Source: Maricaulis alexandrii (GTDB taxonomy: Bacteria; Pseudomonadota; Alphaproteobacteria; Caulobacterales; Maricaulaceae). From it: DNA of 64,000 nucleotides. The notes under the pieces are model-generated. The model was not told the DNA's origin. It searched no databases and saw only the letters and a list, made by a program, of their open reading frames with translations. The stretch is from contig NZ_SWKP01000003.1 of assembly GCF_005871165.1 (NCBI RefSeq), forward strand, positions 124,001 through 188,000. Direction: 5' to 3'. Each line of letters begins with the position of its first letter. The stretch's first letter is position 1. Positions 1 through 8,488 of the stretch are shown piece by piece. A program made the position numbers and the translations under genes.

Positions 1-92
1 AAGGTTGTTTCAAGGCGTTTGGCCGGGCCCTGCGCGGCGCGGTCCGTATCGAGGGTGACGCGCTGCCGTCCACCAAGGGCATGCTGGCATGA
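1..92 (+). CDS. hisB: Imidazoleglycerol-phosphate dehydratase, C-terminal end only
   Basis: Only the last 29 codons are inside the window. The reading frame gives GCFKAFGRALRGAV and ends LPSTKGMLA, the typical C-terminus of HisB, which dehydrates imidazoleglycerol phosphate to imidazole-acetol phosphate in histidine biosynthesis. Its TGA stop shares bases with the ATG of hisH (ATGA overlap), as expected for a translationally coupled his operon. The assignment rests on this short tail plus the gene order hisB-hisH-hisA-hisF. Confidence 0.85.
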   Translation, partial: GCFKAFGRALRGAVRIEGDALPSTKGMLA

Positions 93-682
93 CGATCGGT
101 CTCATCGATACCGGCTGCGCCAATATCGCCTCGGTCCGCTTTGCCCTGGAACGGGCCGGGCTGGAGCATGTCGTCGTGCGCGACCCTTCCGAGACCGGCG
201 ATTGCGACCGGCTGATCCTGCCGGGCGTGGGCGCGGCAGGGGCTGCCATGGCGCGTCTGCAGGACCGGGGCTGGCCGGACGCTTTCCGCCAGGATGATCG
301 TCCGCTTCTGGGCATTTGCCTGGGCATGCAGCTCCTGTTCGACCACTCCGCCGAAGGCGAGGTCGATACGCTCGGCCTGATCCCGGGCCGGGTGGAGAAA
401 CTGCCCCTCTCCGAGAGCCTGGTCTGGCCGCACATGGGCTGGAATGCGCTTCAGGCCTTCGGCCAGGACGAGCCGCTCCTGCGCGCTGTCTCGCTCGGCG
501 AGTACGCCTATTTCGTCCACGGCTTCTACGCCCCGGTCGGCGCCCACACCGTGGCCCAGGCCGACTACGGCGCAGAAGTCTCCGCCATTGTCCGTGCCGG
601 ACACATTGCCGGCTGCCAGTTCCACCCGGAACGCTCCGGTCGTGTCGGTGCCCGTATCCTGTCCAACTTCGCGAGTCAGTAG
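89..682 (+). CDS. hisH: Imidazole glycerol phosphate synthase, glutaminase subunit HisH
   Basis: A 197-residue class I glutamine amidotransferase. It hydrolyses glutamine and passes ammonia to HisF, with which it forms the heterodimeric IGP synthase (histidine biosynthesis, cytoplasm). The nucleophile elbow GICLGMQ puts the catalytic cysteine at C77, and the His/Glu pair of the triad is in FHPER (H179, E181). LPGVGA (45-50) is the usual oxyanion-side loop. Length is normal. The start overlaps the hisB stop by 4 bases; hisA follows 4 bases after the stop. Confidence 0.96.
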   Translation: MTIGLIDTGCANIASVRFALERAGLEHVVVRDPSETGDCDRLILPGVGAAGAAMARLQDRGWPDAFRQDDRPLLGICLGMQLLFDHSAEGEVDTLGLIPGRVEKLPLSESLVWPHMGWNALQAFGQDEPLLRAVSLGEYAYFVHGFYAPVGAHTVAQADYGAEVSAIVRAGHIAGCQFHPERSGRVGARILSNFASQ

Positions 683-686
683 TCCT

Positions 687-1421
687 GTGATCCTCTATCC
701 TGCAATCGATCTGCTCGACGGCCGTGTCGTGCGCCTGCACAAGGGCGCCTTTGACGCGGTCACCGATTATGGCGACGACCCGGTCGCGGTCGCCGAACGC
801 TTCGGCGAAGCCGGGGCCAGCTGGGTGCATGTCGTCGACCTGTCCGGCGCGCGCGACGGCAAGCGCCGCCAGAGCGATACGATCCGCGAGTTGTGCCGTA
901 CCGGGCTGCGCGTGCAGACGGGTGGCGGTGTGCGCTCCGCGGAAGATGTGGAGAGCCTGCTGGCGATCGGCGTGGAGCGCGTCATTGTCGGTTCGCTCGC
1001 CGTCACCGAACCGGAACAGGTTTCGCGATGGCTGGAGCGCTATGGTCCCGACCACATCACGCTGGCCCTGGATGTGAAACGCACGGGCGGCCAGTACCGG
1101 CCGGCCCTGTCCGGCTGGACCGATCTGATGATGACGACGCTGGATGATGTCGTGAAAGCCTATGACGGTGCAGGTCTGGCCCATGCCCTGGTCACCGATA
1201 TCGGCCGGGATGGCGATCTGTCCGGTCCGAACCTCGCCCTGTATCGCGGTCTCGTCGAGCGCTTCCCCGAGGTGCAATGGCAGGCCTCTGGCGGCATTGC
1301 CTCGCTGGAAGACATCAAGGCGGCGCGCGAAACCGGTGTGGCCGGGGCGATTTCCGGCAAGGCGATCTATGAAAACCGCTTCAGCATCCAAGAGGCCCTG
1401 GCATGCTCGCAAGGCGAATAA
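687..1421 (+). CDS. hisA: ProFAR isomerase HisA
   Basis: A 244-residue (beta/alpha)8 barrel that isomerises ProFAR to PRFAR in histidine biosynthesis. The start is a GTG, chosen because translation from it gives [17 protein letters not shown], the canonical HisA N-terminus with the first catalytic Asp; an in-frame ATG much further upstream would run through his[11 protein letters not shown] and the [12 protein letters not shown] phosphate-binding and second catalytic Asp region are present. The last 19 bases overlap hisF. No strong Shine-Dalgarno is visible, so coupling to hisH is likely. Confidence 0.95.
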   Translation: MILYPAIDLLDGRVVRLHKGAFDAVTDYGDDPVAVAERFGEAGASWVHVVDLSGARDGKRRQSDTIRELCRTGLRVQTGGGVRSAEDVESLLAIGVERVIVGSLAVTEPEQVSRWLERYGPDHITLALDVKRTGGQYRPALSGWTDLMMTTLDDVVKAYDGAGLAHALVTDIGRDGDLSGPNLALYRGLVERFPEVQWQASGGIASLEDIKAARETGVAGAISGKAIYENRFSIQEALACSQGE

Positions 1422-2170
1422 TTCCCTGCCTGGACGTGCGCGATGGCCGCGTCGTGAAAGGCGTGAAATTCCGCGATCACGAGGATGTCGGCGATATTGT
1501 CGACCTGGCCCGCCGCTATGCCCGTGAAGGGGCGGACGAGCTGGTCTTCTACGACATTGCCGCCTCGGCCCGCGGCGCCACGGTGGAACCGGAATGGGTC
1601 AGCCGGGTTGCGCGCGAGATCGATATTCCCTTCTGCGTCGCCGGCGGAATACGTTCCGTCGATGATGCCCGTGCCCGCCTGTTTGCCGGTGCGGACAAGA
1701 TCTCCGTCAACACACCGGCGCTGGCCCATCCGGCGCTGATCGACACGCTGGCCCGGGAGTTCGGCAGCCAATGCATCGTCCTGGGCGTGGACAGCCGCGT
1801 CATCGATGGCGCCTGGCGCGTGCACCAGTTCACCGGCGATCCGGACAAGACACTGACCGATCACCGCAAGACGCTGGACTGGGTGCGTGAAGCCATTGAT
1901 CGCGGCGTCGGTGAGGTCGTGCTGAACTGCATGGACATGGATGGCGTGCGCGATGGCTATGACATCGAGCAATTGGCCGCCGTCCGGGCGGTGTGTTCCA
2001 CACCTTTGATCGCCTCCGGCGGGGCCGGACGGAAAGAGCACTTCAAATCCGTGTTCGAATTGGCCAATGTCGACGGGGCGCTGGCCGCCAGCGTGTTTCA
2101 CAAGGGGGTCATCGAAATCGGCGATTTGAAAGCCTATCTCGGTGATGAGGGAATCAGAGTCAGACCATGA
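1403..2170 (+). CDS. hisF: Imidazole glycerol phosphate synthase, cyclase subunit HisF
   Basis: A 255-residue barrel that uses ammonia from HisH to turn PRFAR into imidazole glycerol phosphate and AICAR. The catalytic aspartates are where the family has them: D11 in [10 protein letters not shown] and D130 in [18 protein letters not shown] and LIASGGAG are the phosphate-binding loops. It overlaps hisA by 19 bases and the TGA overlaps the hisIE ATG, so hisH-hisA-hisF-hisIE is one coupled unit. Confidence 0.97.
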   Translation: MLARRIIPCLDVRDGRVVKGVKFRDHEDVGDIVDLARRYAREGADELVFYDIAASARGATVEPEWVSRVAREIDIPFCVAGGIRSVDDARARLFAGADKISVNTPALAHPALIDTLAREFGSQCIVLGVDSRVIDGAWRVHQFTGDPDKTLTDHRKTLDWVREAIDRGVGEVVLNCMDMDGVRDGYDIEQLAAVRAVCSTPLIASGGAGRKEHFKSVFELANVDGALAASVFHKGVIEIGDLKAYLGDEGIRVRP

Positions 2171-2805
2171 TTGATGCCAAAAGCCTGGACTGGAAAAAGT
2201 CCGACGGGCTCATCCCGGCCATTATCCAGGACGCGGCCACGCGCCAGGTCCTCATGCTGGGTTACATGAATGAAGACGCGCTCGCGAAGACCATCGAGAG
2301 CGGCAAGGTGCATTTCTTCTCCCGCTCGCGCCAGGAACTCTGGAAGAAGGGCGAGACCTCGGGGAATACGTTCAAGCTCGTCTCCCTGGCGGCCGATTGC
2401 GACAAGGACACGCTGCTGGTCGAGGTGAAGCCGAAGGGCCCGGCCTGTCATACCGGCACGGTCTCCTGTTTCGGGGATGACCCGGCACCGGGCCTGGGCT
2501 TCCTGGCGCATTTGCGGGCGATCATCCGCAAGCGCAAGAAGGACAAGCCCAAAGGCTCCTATGTCGGCGGGTTGATGGCCCGCGCGCCGAAACGTCCGGC
2601 CCAGAAGGTCGGCGAGGAGGGCGTCGAGGTTGCCATGGCGGCGGTGTCCGAAAGCAAGGCGGCGCTCAAGGGCGAGGCGGCGGATCTGCTTTTCCACCTC
2701 ATGGTCCTGCTGGAATCCCGCGACCTCAGCCTGGATGATGTCGTCAATGTCCTGCGCAAGCGCCACGCGGTGCGGGCTGCGAAACCGGGTAACAAACAGG
2801 AATAG
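2167..2805 (+). CDS. hisIE: Bifunctional phosphoribosyl-AMP cyclohydrolase / phosphoribosyl-ATP pyrophosphatase HisIE
   Basis: 212 residues with two fused enzymes of histidine biosynthesis (steps 2 and 3). Residues 1-110 are HisI: the metal site DCDKD (77-81) and GPACHTG with C94 and C101. Residues about 112-205 are His[14 protein letters not shown] (147-159) and [13 protein letters not shown] (170-182), the four-helix pyrophosphohydrolase motifs. Alphaproteobacteria usually carry hisI and hisE as separate genes, so the fused form here deserves notice. Start overlaps hisF by 4 bases; a separate transcriptional fate after the stop is not evident. Confidence 0.94.
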   Translation: MIDAKSLDWKKSDGLIPAIIQDAATRQVLMLGYMNEDALAKTIESGKVHFFSRSRQELWKKGETSGNTFKLVSLAADCDKDTLLVEVKPKGPACHTGTVSCFGDDPAPGLGFLAHLRAIIRKRKKDKPKGSYVGGLMARAPKRPAQKVGEEGVEVAMAAVSESKAALKGEAADLLFHLMVLLESRDLSLDDVVNVLRKRHAVRAAKPGNKQE

Positions 2806-2809
2806 TTCC

Positions 2810-4006
2810 ATGATGAAATCGGCCGCGCTGGGAATTTCGGCTCTGCTTCTCGTCACGCTCCCCGCCTGTGCCCAGGACTATGTCCCGCCGCGGGGTGATG
2901 CGAACTGGGAAGCGCGTGATCCGGCCGATATGGGTCTGGATCCGGATGCGCTTCAGGCGGCGATCGATTTTGCCATCGCGAACGAGACTTCCCCGCCGGA
3001 AGGCTGGGAGGGGATTGATGTGCGCGATCTCTCCCTCATGGTGCCGCTGACCTGGGCCTTTGAGCCGCATTCCAGCCCGCTGGGTGAATTGCGTCCGCGC
3101 GGTGAGCCGTCCGGCCTCATCCTGCGCGACGGCTATATCGTGGCGTCCTGGGGTGAGCTGGAGCGGGTCGACATGACCTTCTCCATCTCCAAGACCTTCC
3201 TCTCCCACACGATCGGTCTCGCCCTGGCGGACGGGCTGATCGCGGACGTGAATGACCCGGTCTCATCCGATGTCGCCGATCCGCTCTTCCATACCGAGCA
3301 CAATACGCCGATCACCTGGGACCAGATGCTGCGCCAGACCTCGGGCTGGTGGGGCACGCTCTGGGACAAGCCGGCCTGGGCCGACCGACCGGCGCGCGAC
3401 AATCCGGCGCGCGATCTTGTGGCCGGTCCGCCGGAACCGGGGTCGGCCTGGGAATACAATGATGTCCGCGTGAACGCCCTGGCCCTGGCCGGGCTGCATG
3501 TCTGGGAGCGCGAGCTGCCGGATGTCCTGGCCGAACGGATCATGGACCCGATCGGCTCGTCCGGGACCTGGGAATGGCATGGCTATGAGAATAGCCATGT
3601 CACGCTCAATGGCGAAGAGATGTGGTCCGTCTCCGGCGGCGGTCACTGGGGCGGCGGCATGATGCTGTCGGCCTATGACCAGGCCCGGTTCGGCCTGCTC
3701 GGCCTGCGCCGCGGCAATTGGGGCGGGGAGCAGCTCGTGCCGGAAGACTTCTACACCGCTGCGACCACGCCGACCGATGTCATGCCGTCCTATGGCTATA
3801 TGAATTTCTTCCTCAACGTGCCGGGCGATGAGCGGGCCGCGATTGCCGTCGAGGAAGCGCCGTCGTCCAGCTTCGCCTATCTCGGAGCGGGGGCGAACAT
3901 GATCTATATCGATCCCGAACACGACATTGTGGCCGTGGTCCGTTGGATCGACTCCGCCCAGCGCAATGAATTCATCCGGCAGTTGATGGCGGCGATCGAG
4001 GAGTAA
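2810..4006 (+). CDS. Beta-lactamase-related serine hydrolase, lipoprotein
   Basis: 398 residues of the class C beta-lactamase / 6-aminohexanoate-dimer hydrolase type. The N-terminus is a lipoprotein signal, with lipobox TLPAC at C20, so it is exported and probably membrane-anchored. The catalytic SxxK is TFSISKTF (S125, K128) and WEYNDVR carries the expected active-site tyrosine. A glycine-rich GGGHWGGGMM segment follows about 65 residues later. Start chosen at the ATG 4 bases after hisIE, behind CAGGAA; a reading frame open further upstream runs inside hisIE. Substrate cannot be read from the sequence: esterase, amidase and peptidase roles all occur in the family. Confidence 0.82.
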   Translation: MMKSAALGISALLLVTLPACAQDYVPPRGDANWEARDPADMGLDPDALQAAIDFAIANETSPPEGWEGIDVRDLSLMVPLTWAFEPHSSPLGELRPRGEPSGLILRDGYIVASWGELERVDMTFSISKTFLSHTIGLALADGLIADVNDPVSSDVADPLFHTEHNTPITWDQMLRQTSGWWGTLWDKPAWADRPARDNPARDLVAGPPEPGSAWEYNDVRVNALALAGLHVWERELPDVLAERIMDPIGSSGTWEWHGYENSHVTLNGEEMWSVSGGGHWGGGMMLSAYDQARFGLLGLRRGNWGGEQLVPEDFYTAATTPTDVMPSYGYMNFFLNVPGDERAAIAVEEAPSSSFAYLGAGANMIYIDPEHDIVAVVRWIDSAQRNEFIRQLMAAIEE

Positions 4007-4040
4007 GGCGACCCGCCCCGGTTCGCGGCCCGGTTCGCGC

Positions 4041-4085
4041 GCTGGTTACCGCGCTCCTGATTTCAATTTGAAATTGCTAACCAGC
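4041..4085. repeat. Nested inverted repeats upstream of the Cys-rich lipoprotein gene
   Basis: GCTGGTTA at 4041-4048 is exactly complementary to TAACCAGC at 4078-4085. Between them ATTTCAA (4060-4066) and TTGAAAT (4068-4074) form a second perfect dyad around one base. There is no T-run, so it does not look like a simple terminator; an operator or promoter-proximal RNA structure is equally possible. The AT-rich core stands out from its GC-rich surroundings. Confidence 0.45.
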
Positions 4086-4155
4086 CTCAATCGCTTCAGA
4101 ATACGCCTCAGGGGCGAGCCCGGACCGGGTGTCGCGGCAGACCGAGGAGGGTGGC

Positions 4156-5088
4156 ATGCAAATGCTGGATCTGCGTGTGTGGAGTGTGATGTGTCTGGGG
4201 GCTGTGTGGCTGGCGGCCTGTTCGCCGGCGGCTGACGAGGCGGCACCGGCGCCTGAGGCGGAGACCGTACCGGCGGAACTCTCGGAACCGGCCGCTGATC
4301 TTGTGACCAATGATGATCCGCCGCCGCGCGCGGATGCCTTCGAGGAAGTCACCAATTTCCTCGCCTGTACCGGCAATCCCTATGCCCTTTGCTACTATTC
4401 CGGGCCGGAGGGTGCGCAGCCGACGATGGATGGCAGTTCCACGCCCTTGCCCTGCAATCCCAACGCCACCGAGACGGCGGCCGACTGCACCTGTTTTGCG
4501 GTCACCAATGGCGTCTATGTCGAGGATGGCGATCCGCTGATCTTCAATTTCGTGGAGATCGGCTCGATCCTGAATCCGGAGGTCCGGGCGGAAACCATGG
4601 CTGTGTGCCATGAGGATGGCTCGAACTGCCTCAACATGGTCAATCTGGCCAGCGGCATCTGCGAGTACAGCGACAATCCGGTGATCGCCGCGCTGGAAGA
4701 GTGCCAGCCTGCTCCGGTCTGTGACTATCTCGGCGATGTGGCGACGGGAACGACGCAGACGCTCTATCCCGAACAGCCCGATGTGGCCCTGATCTCGACC
4801 TTCTCCATGGCCTATCAGGACGTGATGTATTTCGGCTCCACCGATTGCAGCGACCAGGCGGAGCCGCTCTATGCCGGCTGCATGACGGCGCCCTGTACAG
4901 AAGCGGACGAGAACGGGCTGACCACCTGTACCTGTCCGACCTATGCCGGGCCCTATCAGGTCGGTCAGGAATATCCGCCGCAGACACCGTCGAATCCCGA
5001 TGCGCCGCAAGTGCAGTGTGATATCTCGCCGAATGTCTGGTCGGCGGCGCTCAACAATATGAGCACGCCGGTCACGCCGGGCGACTGA
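4156..5088 (+). CDS. Cysteine-rich lipoprotein of unknown function
   Basis: About 310 residues; family not recognised. The signal peptide ends in a lipobox WLAAC (C22), followed by an Ala/Glu/Pro-rich linker (23-60), then a secreted domain with roughly 18 cysteines, enough for many disulfides. Two parts look related: each has paired Cys, then a CTC motif and a Gly-Tyr or Gly-Pro-Tyr segment (DCTCFAVTNGVY and TTCTCPTYAGPY), which suggests an internal duplication. Start is the ATG behind GAGGAGGG; a second ATG 6 bases on is equally usable. It is convergent with hutC. Confidence 0.7.
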   Translation: MQMLDLRVWSVMCLGAVWLAACSPAADEAAPAPEAETVPAELSEPAADLVTNDDPPPRADAFEEVTNFLACTGNPYALCYYSGPEGAQPTMDGSSTPLPCNPNATETAADCTCFAVTNGVYVEDGDPLIFNFVEIGSILNPEVRAETMAVCHEDGSNCLNMVNLASGICEYSDNPVIAALEECQPAPVCDYLGDVATGTTQTLYPEQPDVALISTFSMAYQDVMYFGSTDCSDQAEPLYAGCMTAPCTEADENGLTTCTCPTYAGPYQVGQEYPPQTPSNPDAPQVQCDISPNVWSAALNNMSTPVTPGD

Positions 5089-5094
5089 TCCGCC

Positions 5095-5835
5095 TCAGGC
5101 GCCGGGGCCGAAGCGTTCCGTCATGGAATGGCGGCTGCCCGGATGGACCAGACGGGCATAGGTGACGACATCATCGCCCTGGAAGGTCCGCCGCTCCAGC
5201 ACGAGCAGGGCATCACCCGGCGCCGTGCCCAGTCGGCGGGCCTGCTCCGGCGAGGCATTGATGGCGGACACGGTGTGTTCCGCCTCCGTCCAGGGGGCGG
5301 CGCGCAGCAGCCAGCTGCCCGGTCCCACGGTGGAGAAATCGGCATGGGCCGCCTCCGGAAGGAGGTTGAGATTGATCCAGCGCTGCTCGTATTCGACGAT
5401 CTTGCCATCCGCCGTGTGCAGGCATTCCACATGCTGCAGCCGGGTCCCGAAGGGCAGGCGCATATGGCGGGCAATCGCGTCGGGCGCGGGAATGGTTTCG
5501 TTGATTTCACAGCGATAGCCATAGACCTCGCCGCGGGCGGGAATGGCGCTGGCCATGTCGACAATCTGCAGGATCGCCGCCGGGGCATCCGGCTGGGCGA
5601 CAAAGGTGCCGGCCCGGCGCTTGCGCACCAGAAGCCCGTCCTCGGTCAATTCCTTCAGGGCCCGGTTCACGGTCATGCGGGCAATGGACATGTGCTCGGT
5701 GAACTCCGATTCCGAGGGCAGACGGTGGCCGGGTTTCCAGTGTCCCGACCGGATCAGGCCGGAGATGGCGCGCTTGATCTGGTCATAGACCGGGCCTTCG
5801 CCATCGAGCTGGATGTCGTCCATACCCCCGCGCAT
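5095..5835 (-). CDS. hutC: Histidine utilisation repressor HutC (GntR family)
   Basis: 246 residues. The N-terminal winged helix-turn-helix (about 12-80; LPSESEFTEHMSIARMTVNR) is GntR type, and residues about 95-240 form a UTRA/HutC ligand domain, which in this family senses urocanate. It should repress both arms of the hut locus through the dyad between hutF and hutI. Its ATG overlaps the hutF stop by one base (TGATG), so it is the second gene of a hutF-hutC unit and would autoregulate. An open frame continues upstream of this start but it lies inside hutF in another frame and lacks HutC similarity. Confidence 0.93.
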   Translation of the reverse strand: MRGGMDDIQLDGEGPVYDQIKRAISGLIRSGHWKPGHRLPSESEFTEHMSIARMTVNRALKELTEDGLLVRKRRAGTFVAQPDAPAAILQIVDMASAIPARGEVYGYRCEINETIPAPDAIARHMRLPFGTRLQHVECLHTADGKIVEYEQRWINLNLLPEAAHADFSTVGPGSWLLRAAPWTEAEHTVSAINASPEQARRLGTAPGDALLVLERRTFQGDDVVTYARLVHPGSRHSMTERFGPGA

Positions 5836-7199
5836 CAGACGGCCTCCAGGATGTCGGACAGCGTGGTCCGCCAGGCCTTGTCCATGGTCTCGCGGGCTAG
5901 GGCCCGGCCCTCGCGGACACATTCGCGGCCGCCGACATGGACCGAACGCACCAGGCTGCGCTCGCCGCAGAACAGCCAGCTGTCCAGCAGCGCATCGCCG
6001 CGCCGGCCGGTCAGGCCGGGATGATGCGTGTCCAGCTCCACCAGGTCGGCCCGCATGCCCGGCGACAGCTGCCCCTGCCTGTGCTGCAAGGCCCGGCCCC
6101 CCCCGGACAGGCTCGCCTCGAAAAGGCGGCGGCCTGTGCTCTGGCCGGCCCCGGCGAGTACATTGCGTTCGCGGCGGGTGAGGCGCTGTCCATATTCCAG
6201 CAAGCGGATTTCCTCGGCCAGATCGATCCGGATATGGCTGTCCGAGCCGATCCCGATCACACCGCCCTCGGCCAGGTAATCCACGGCCGGAAACAGCCCG
6301 TCGCCCAGATTGGCCTCGGTCAGCGGACACAGGCCGGCAACGGCGCCGGAGCGGGCCAGGTCGCGGGTTTCGCTGGCGTCCATATGGGTGGCGTGGACCA
6401 GGCACCAGGTCGCATCGACCGGCTGGTTGTCGAGCAGATGCCGCACCGGACGCGCGCCGGTCGAGGCCAGGCAATCCTCCACTTCGCGGACCTGTTCGGC
6501 GATATGGATATGGACCGGGCCGGCCTTTGCCAGCGGCCGGATCGCGTCGATATCCGCCAGGTCGGCCGCCCGCAGGGAGTGCGGGGCGATGCCGATATTG
6601 GCGTGATCGAGCCGGGCGACATGGCGCGCGGAGGCGGTGTGGAGTTCGGCGTAACTGTCCGGATCATTGAGGAAACGGCGCTGGCCCTCGCTCGGCGACT
6701 GGCAGTCGAAACCGGCCCAGCGATAGAAGACGGGCAGGAGGGTGAGGGCGATCCCGGTCCGGGCCGAGGCTGCGCAAATCCGCGCCGCCATTTCGGCAGG
6801 ATCGTCATAGGGCGATCCGTCCGGGGCGTGGTGGAGATAGTGGAATTCCCCGACGCTGGTGAAACCGGCCTCGAGCATTTCCACCTGCACCCAGCCGGCA
6901 ATCGCCTCGACATGGTCGGGCGTCAGCCGTTCATTGAAGGCGTACATGAGCTGGCGCCAGGACCAGAAACTGTCCGAACCGGGGCCACGGCGCTCGGTCA
7001 GACCGGCCATTGCGCGCTGGAAACTGTGCGAATGCAGGTTCGCCATGCCGGGCACACAGCATCGCAACAGCACTGAATCGGGTTCAGGATCGGCCTGGGA
7101 GCGGACTGAAATGATATCGCCATGCGTGTCGACCGTGATCGCGACACGATCAGCCCAACCCTCCGGCAGGAGTGCGGTCTCGGCGAAAAATTCAGTCAT
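5835..7199 (-). CDS. hutF: Formimidoylglutamate deiminase HutF
   Basis: 454 residues of the amidohydrolase superfamily. It converts N-formimidoyl-L-glutamate to N-formyl-L-glutamate and ammonia, the first half of the two-step HutF/HutG route that replaces formimidoylglutamase. Metal ligands: MANLHSHSFQ (H-x-H), VHIHIAEQ, HATHMD and GIGSDSHI. A GTG codon directly precedes the chosen ATG and could be the actual start (7202). It is transcribed away from hutI, with hutC directly downstream. HutG is present in the opposite arm, which supports the deiminase call over a generic amidohydrolase. Confidence 0.93.
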   Translation of the reverse strand: MTEFFAETALLPEGWADRVAITVDTHGDIISVRSQADPEPDSVLLRCCVPGMANLHSHSFQRAMAGLTERRGPGSDSFWSWRQLMYAFNERLTPDHVEAIAGWVQVEMLEAGFTSVGEFHYLHHAPDGSPYDDPAEMAARICAASARTGIALTLLPVFYRWAGFDCQSPSEGQRRFLNDPDSYAELHTASARHVARLDHANIGIAPHSLRAADLADIDAIRPLAKAGPVHIHIAEQVREVEDCLASTGARPVRHLLDNQPVDATWCLVHATHMDASETRDLARSGAVAGLCPLTEANLGDGLFPAVDYLAEGGVIGIGSDSHIRIDLAEEIRLLEYGQRLTRRERNVLAGAGQSTGRRLFEASLSGGGRALQHRQGQLSPGMRADLVELDTHHPGLTGRRGDALLDSWLFCGERSLVRSVHVGGRECVREGRALARETMDKAWRTTLSDILEAV

Positions 7200-7240
7200 C
7201 ACGGTTCAACCCGGCTGGACAGACTCACTTCCGGGTTTTT

Positions 7241-7254
7241 ATTGTATAGACAAT
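7241..7254. promoter_or_regulatory. Putative HutC operator
   Basis: ATTGTATAGACAAT is an imperfect dyad (TTGT/ACAA arms, two mismatches) that closely matches the TTGTATATACAA-type sites bound by HutC in other proteobacteria. It sits in the 77-bp gap between divergent hutF and hutI and overlaps the predicted -10 of the hutF promoter, a position suited to repress both arms. Confidence 0.65.
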
Positions 7255-7268
7255 TAGCCGCTTGCAAA
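7241..7268 (-). promoter_or_regulatory. Possible sigma70-type promoter of hutF-hutC
   Basis: On the minus strand TTTGCA (7268-7263) is followed after 16 bases by TACAAT (7246-7241). The -10 hexamer lies inside the HutC-type dyad. The match is moderate and in silico only. Confidence 0.35.
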
Positions 7269-7279
7269 GGGTTTGGCCG

Positions 7280-8488
7280 ATGCATTTCGACAGATTGCTG
7301 ACCGAGGCCCGGATCGCGACCATGTCCGAGACCGGAACCCCCTATGGCGAGATCGCCCATGGCGCGATCGGGATTTCCGGCGACCGGATCGCCTGGGTCG
7401 GGTCGATGGACGATATCCCCGGTTCGGCGGATGTCACCGAGAGCCTGGAAGGCCGCTGGGTGACGCCGGCCCTGATCGATTGCCACACCCATCTCGTCTT
7501 CGCCGGGGACCGGTCGGACGAGTATGAGCGCAAGCTGGCCGGCGAAAGCTATGAAGTCATCGCCCGCGAAGGCGGCGGAATCCGCAAGACGATGACCGCG
7601 ACCCGCCAGGCCGGAGCCGCCGAACTGGCTGCGCTGGCCCTGGGGCGTCTGGATGCCTATGCGGCGGAAGGGGTCGGCACGATTGAGATCAAGTCGGGCT
7701 ACGGCCTCACGATGGAGGCCGAACTGGCGCAGCTGAAGGCCGCGCGTGGTATGGGGCTGGCATCGGGCATGCGGATTGTCCCGACGCTTTTGGCCGCCCA
7801 CACCGTACCGCCGGAATATGAGGGGCGCTCGGGCGATTATATCGATGAGGTCTGCATTCCGCTGGTTCGCGAAGTGGCCCGGACCGGACTGGCCGAGGCG
7901 GTGGATGCCTATTGCGAAGGCATCGGCTTCAGCCCGGAAGAGACGCGGCGTCTCTTCATCGCCGCCAAGGCGGCCGATTTGCCGGTGAAACTCCATGCCG
8001 ACCAATTGTCCGATACGGGCGGCGCCCAGCTGGTCGCCGAGTTCGGCGGCCTCTCGGCGGACCATATCGAATACACGAATGAGGCCGGGATCGCGGCCAT
8101 GGCCAAGGCCGGCACGGTCGGGGTCCTCCTGCCGGGGGCTTTCTATGCCCTCCGGGAGACCCAGCGTCCGCCGGTCGAGGCGATGCGCGCGGCAGGGGTG
8201 AAAATGGCGGTGGCCACGGATGCCAATCCGGGCACCTCGCCCCTGGTCTCCCTGCTGATGGCGGCCAACATGGCCTGCACGCTCTTCCATCTCACCGTGG
8301 AGGAAGCCTTTGCCGGCATCACGCGCGAAGCGGCGCGGGCGCTGGGCAAGCTGGACGAGATCGGCACGATCGAGCCGGGCAAGGTCGCGGATCTGGCGAT
8401 CTGGGACATCGAGCGTCCGGCGGAACTGGTTCAATGGATGGGAAAACGGCCCCTGCATGGCCGCATCCTCGGAGGAGAATGGCTGTGA
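7280..8488 (+). CDS. hutI: Imidazolonepropionase HutI
   Basis: 402 residues, the normal length. It hydrolyses 4-imidazolone-5-propanoate to N-formimidoyl-L-glutamate. Metal site [10 protein letters not shown] (H69, H71), later histidines in [10 protein letters not shown] and KLHADQLSD, and the aspartate in [10 protein letters not shown]. The ATG is preceded by AAAGGG at a suitable distance; a TTG 18 bases upstream is less likely. First gene of the rightward hut arm; its stop overlaps the hutH start by 10 bases. Confidence 0.96.
   Translation: MHFDRLLTEARIATMSETGTPYGEIAHGAIGISGDRIAWVGSMDDIPGSADVTESLEGRWVTPALIDCHTHLVFAGDRSDEYERKLAGESYEVIAREGGGIRKTMTATRQAGAAELAALALGRLDAYAAEGVGTIEIKSGYGLTMEAELAQLKAARGMGLASGMRIVPTLLAAHTVPPEYEGRSGDYIDEVCIPLVREVARTGLAEAVDAYCEGIGFSPEETRRLFIAAKAADLPVKLHADQLSDTGGAQLVAEFGGLSADHIEYTNEAGIAAMAKAGTVGVLLPGAFYALRETQRPPVEAMRAAGVKMAVATDANPGTSPLVSLLMAANMACTLFHLTVEEAFAGITREAARALGKLDEIGTIEPGKVADLAIWDIERPAELVQWMGKRPLHGRILGGEWL

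Noticed and set aside
2630-2809. N-terminal extension of the serine hydrolase into hisIE
   Set aside because: The extension is Arg/Ser-rich out-of-frame hisIE; the downstream ATG gives a clean lipoprotein signal.
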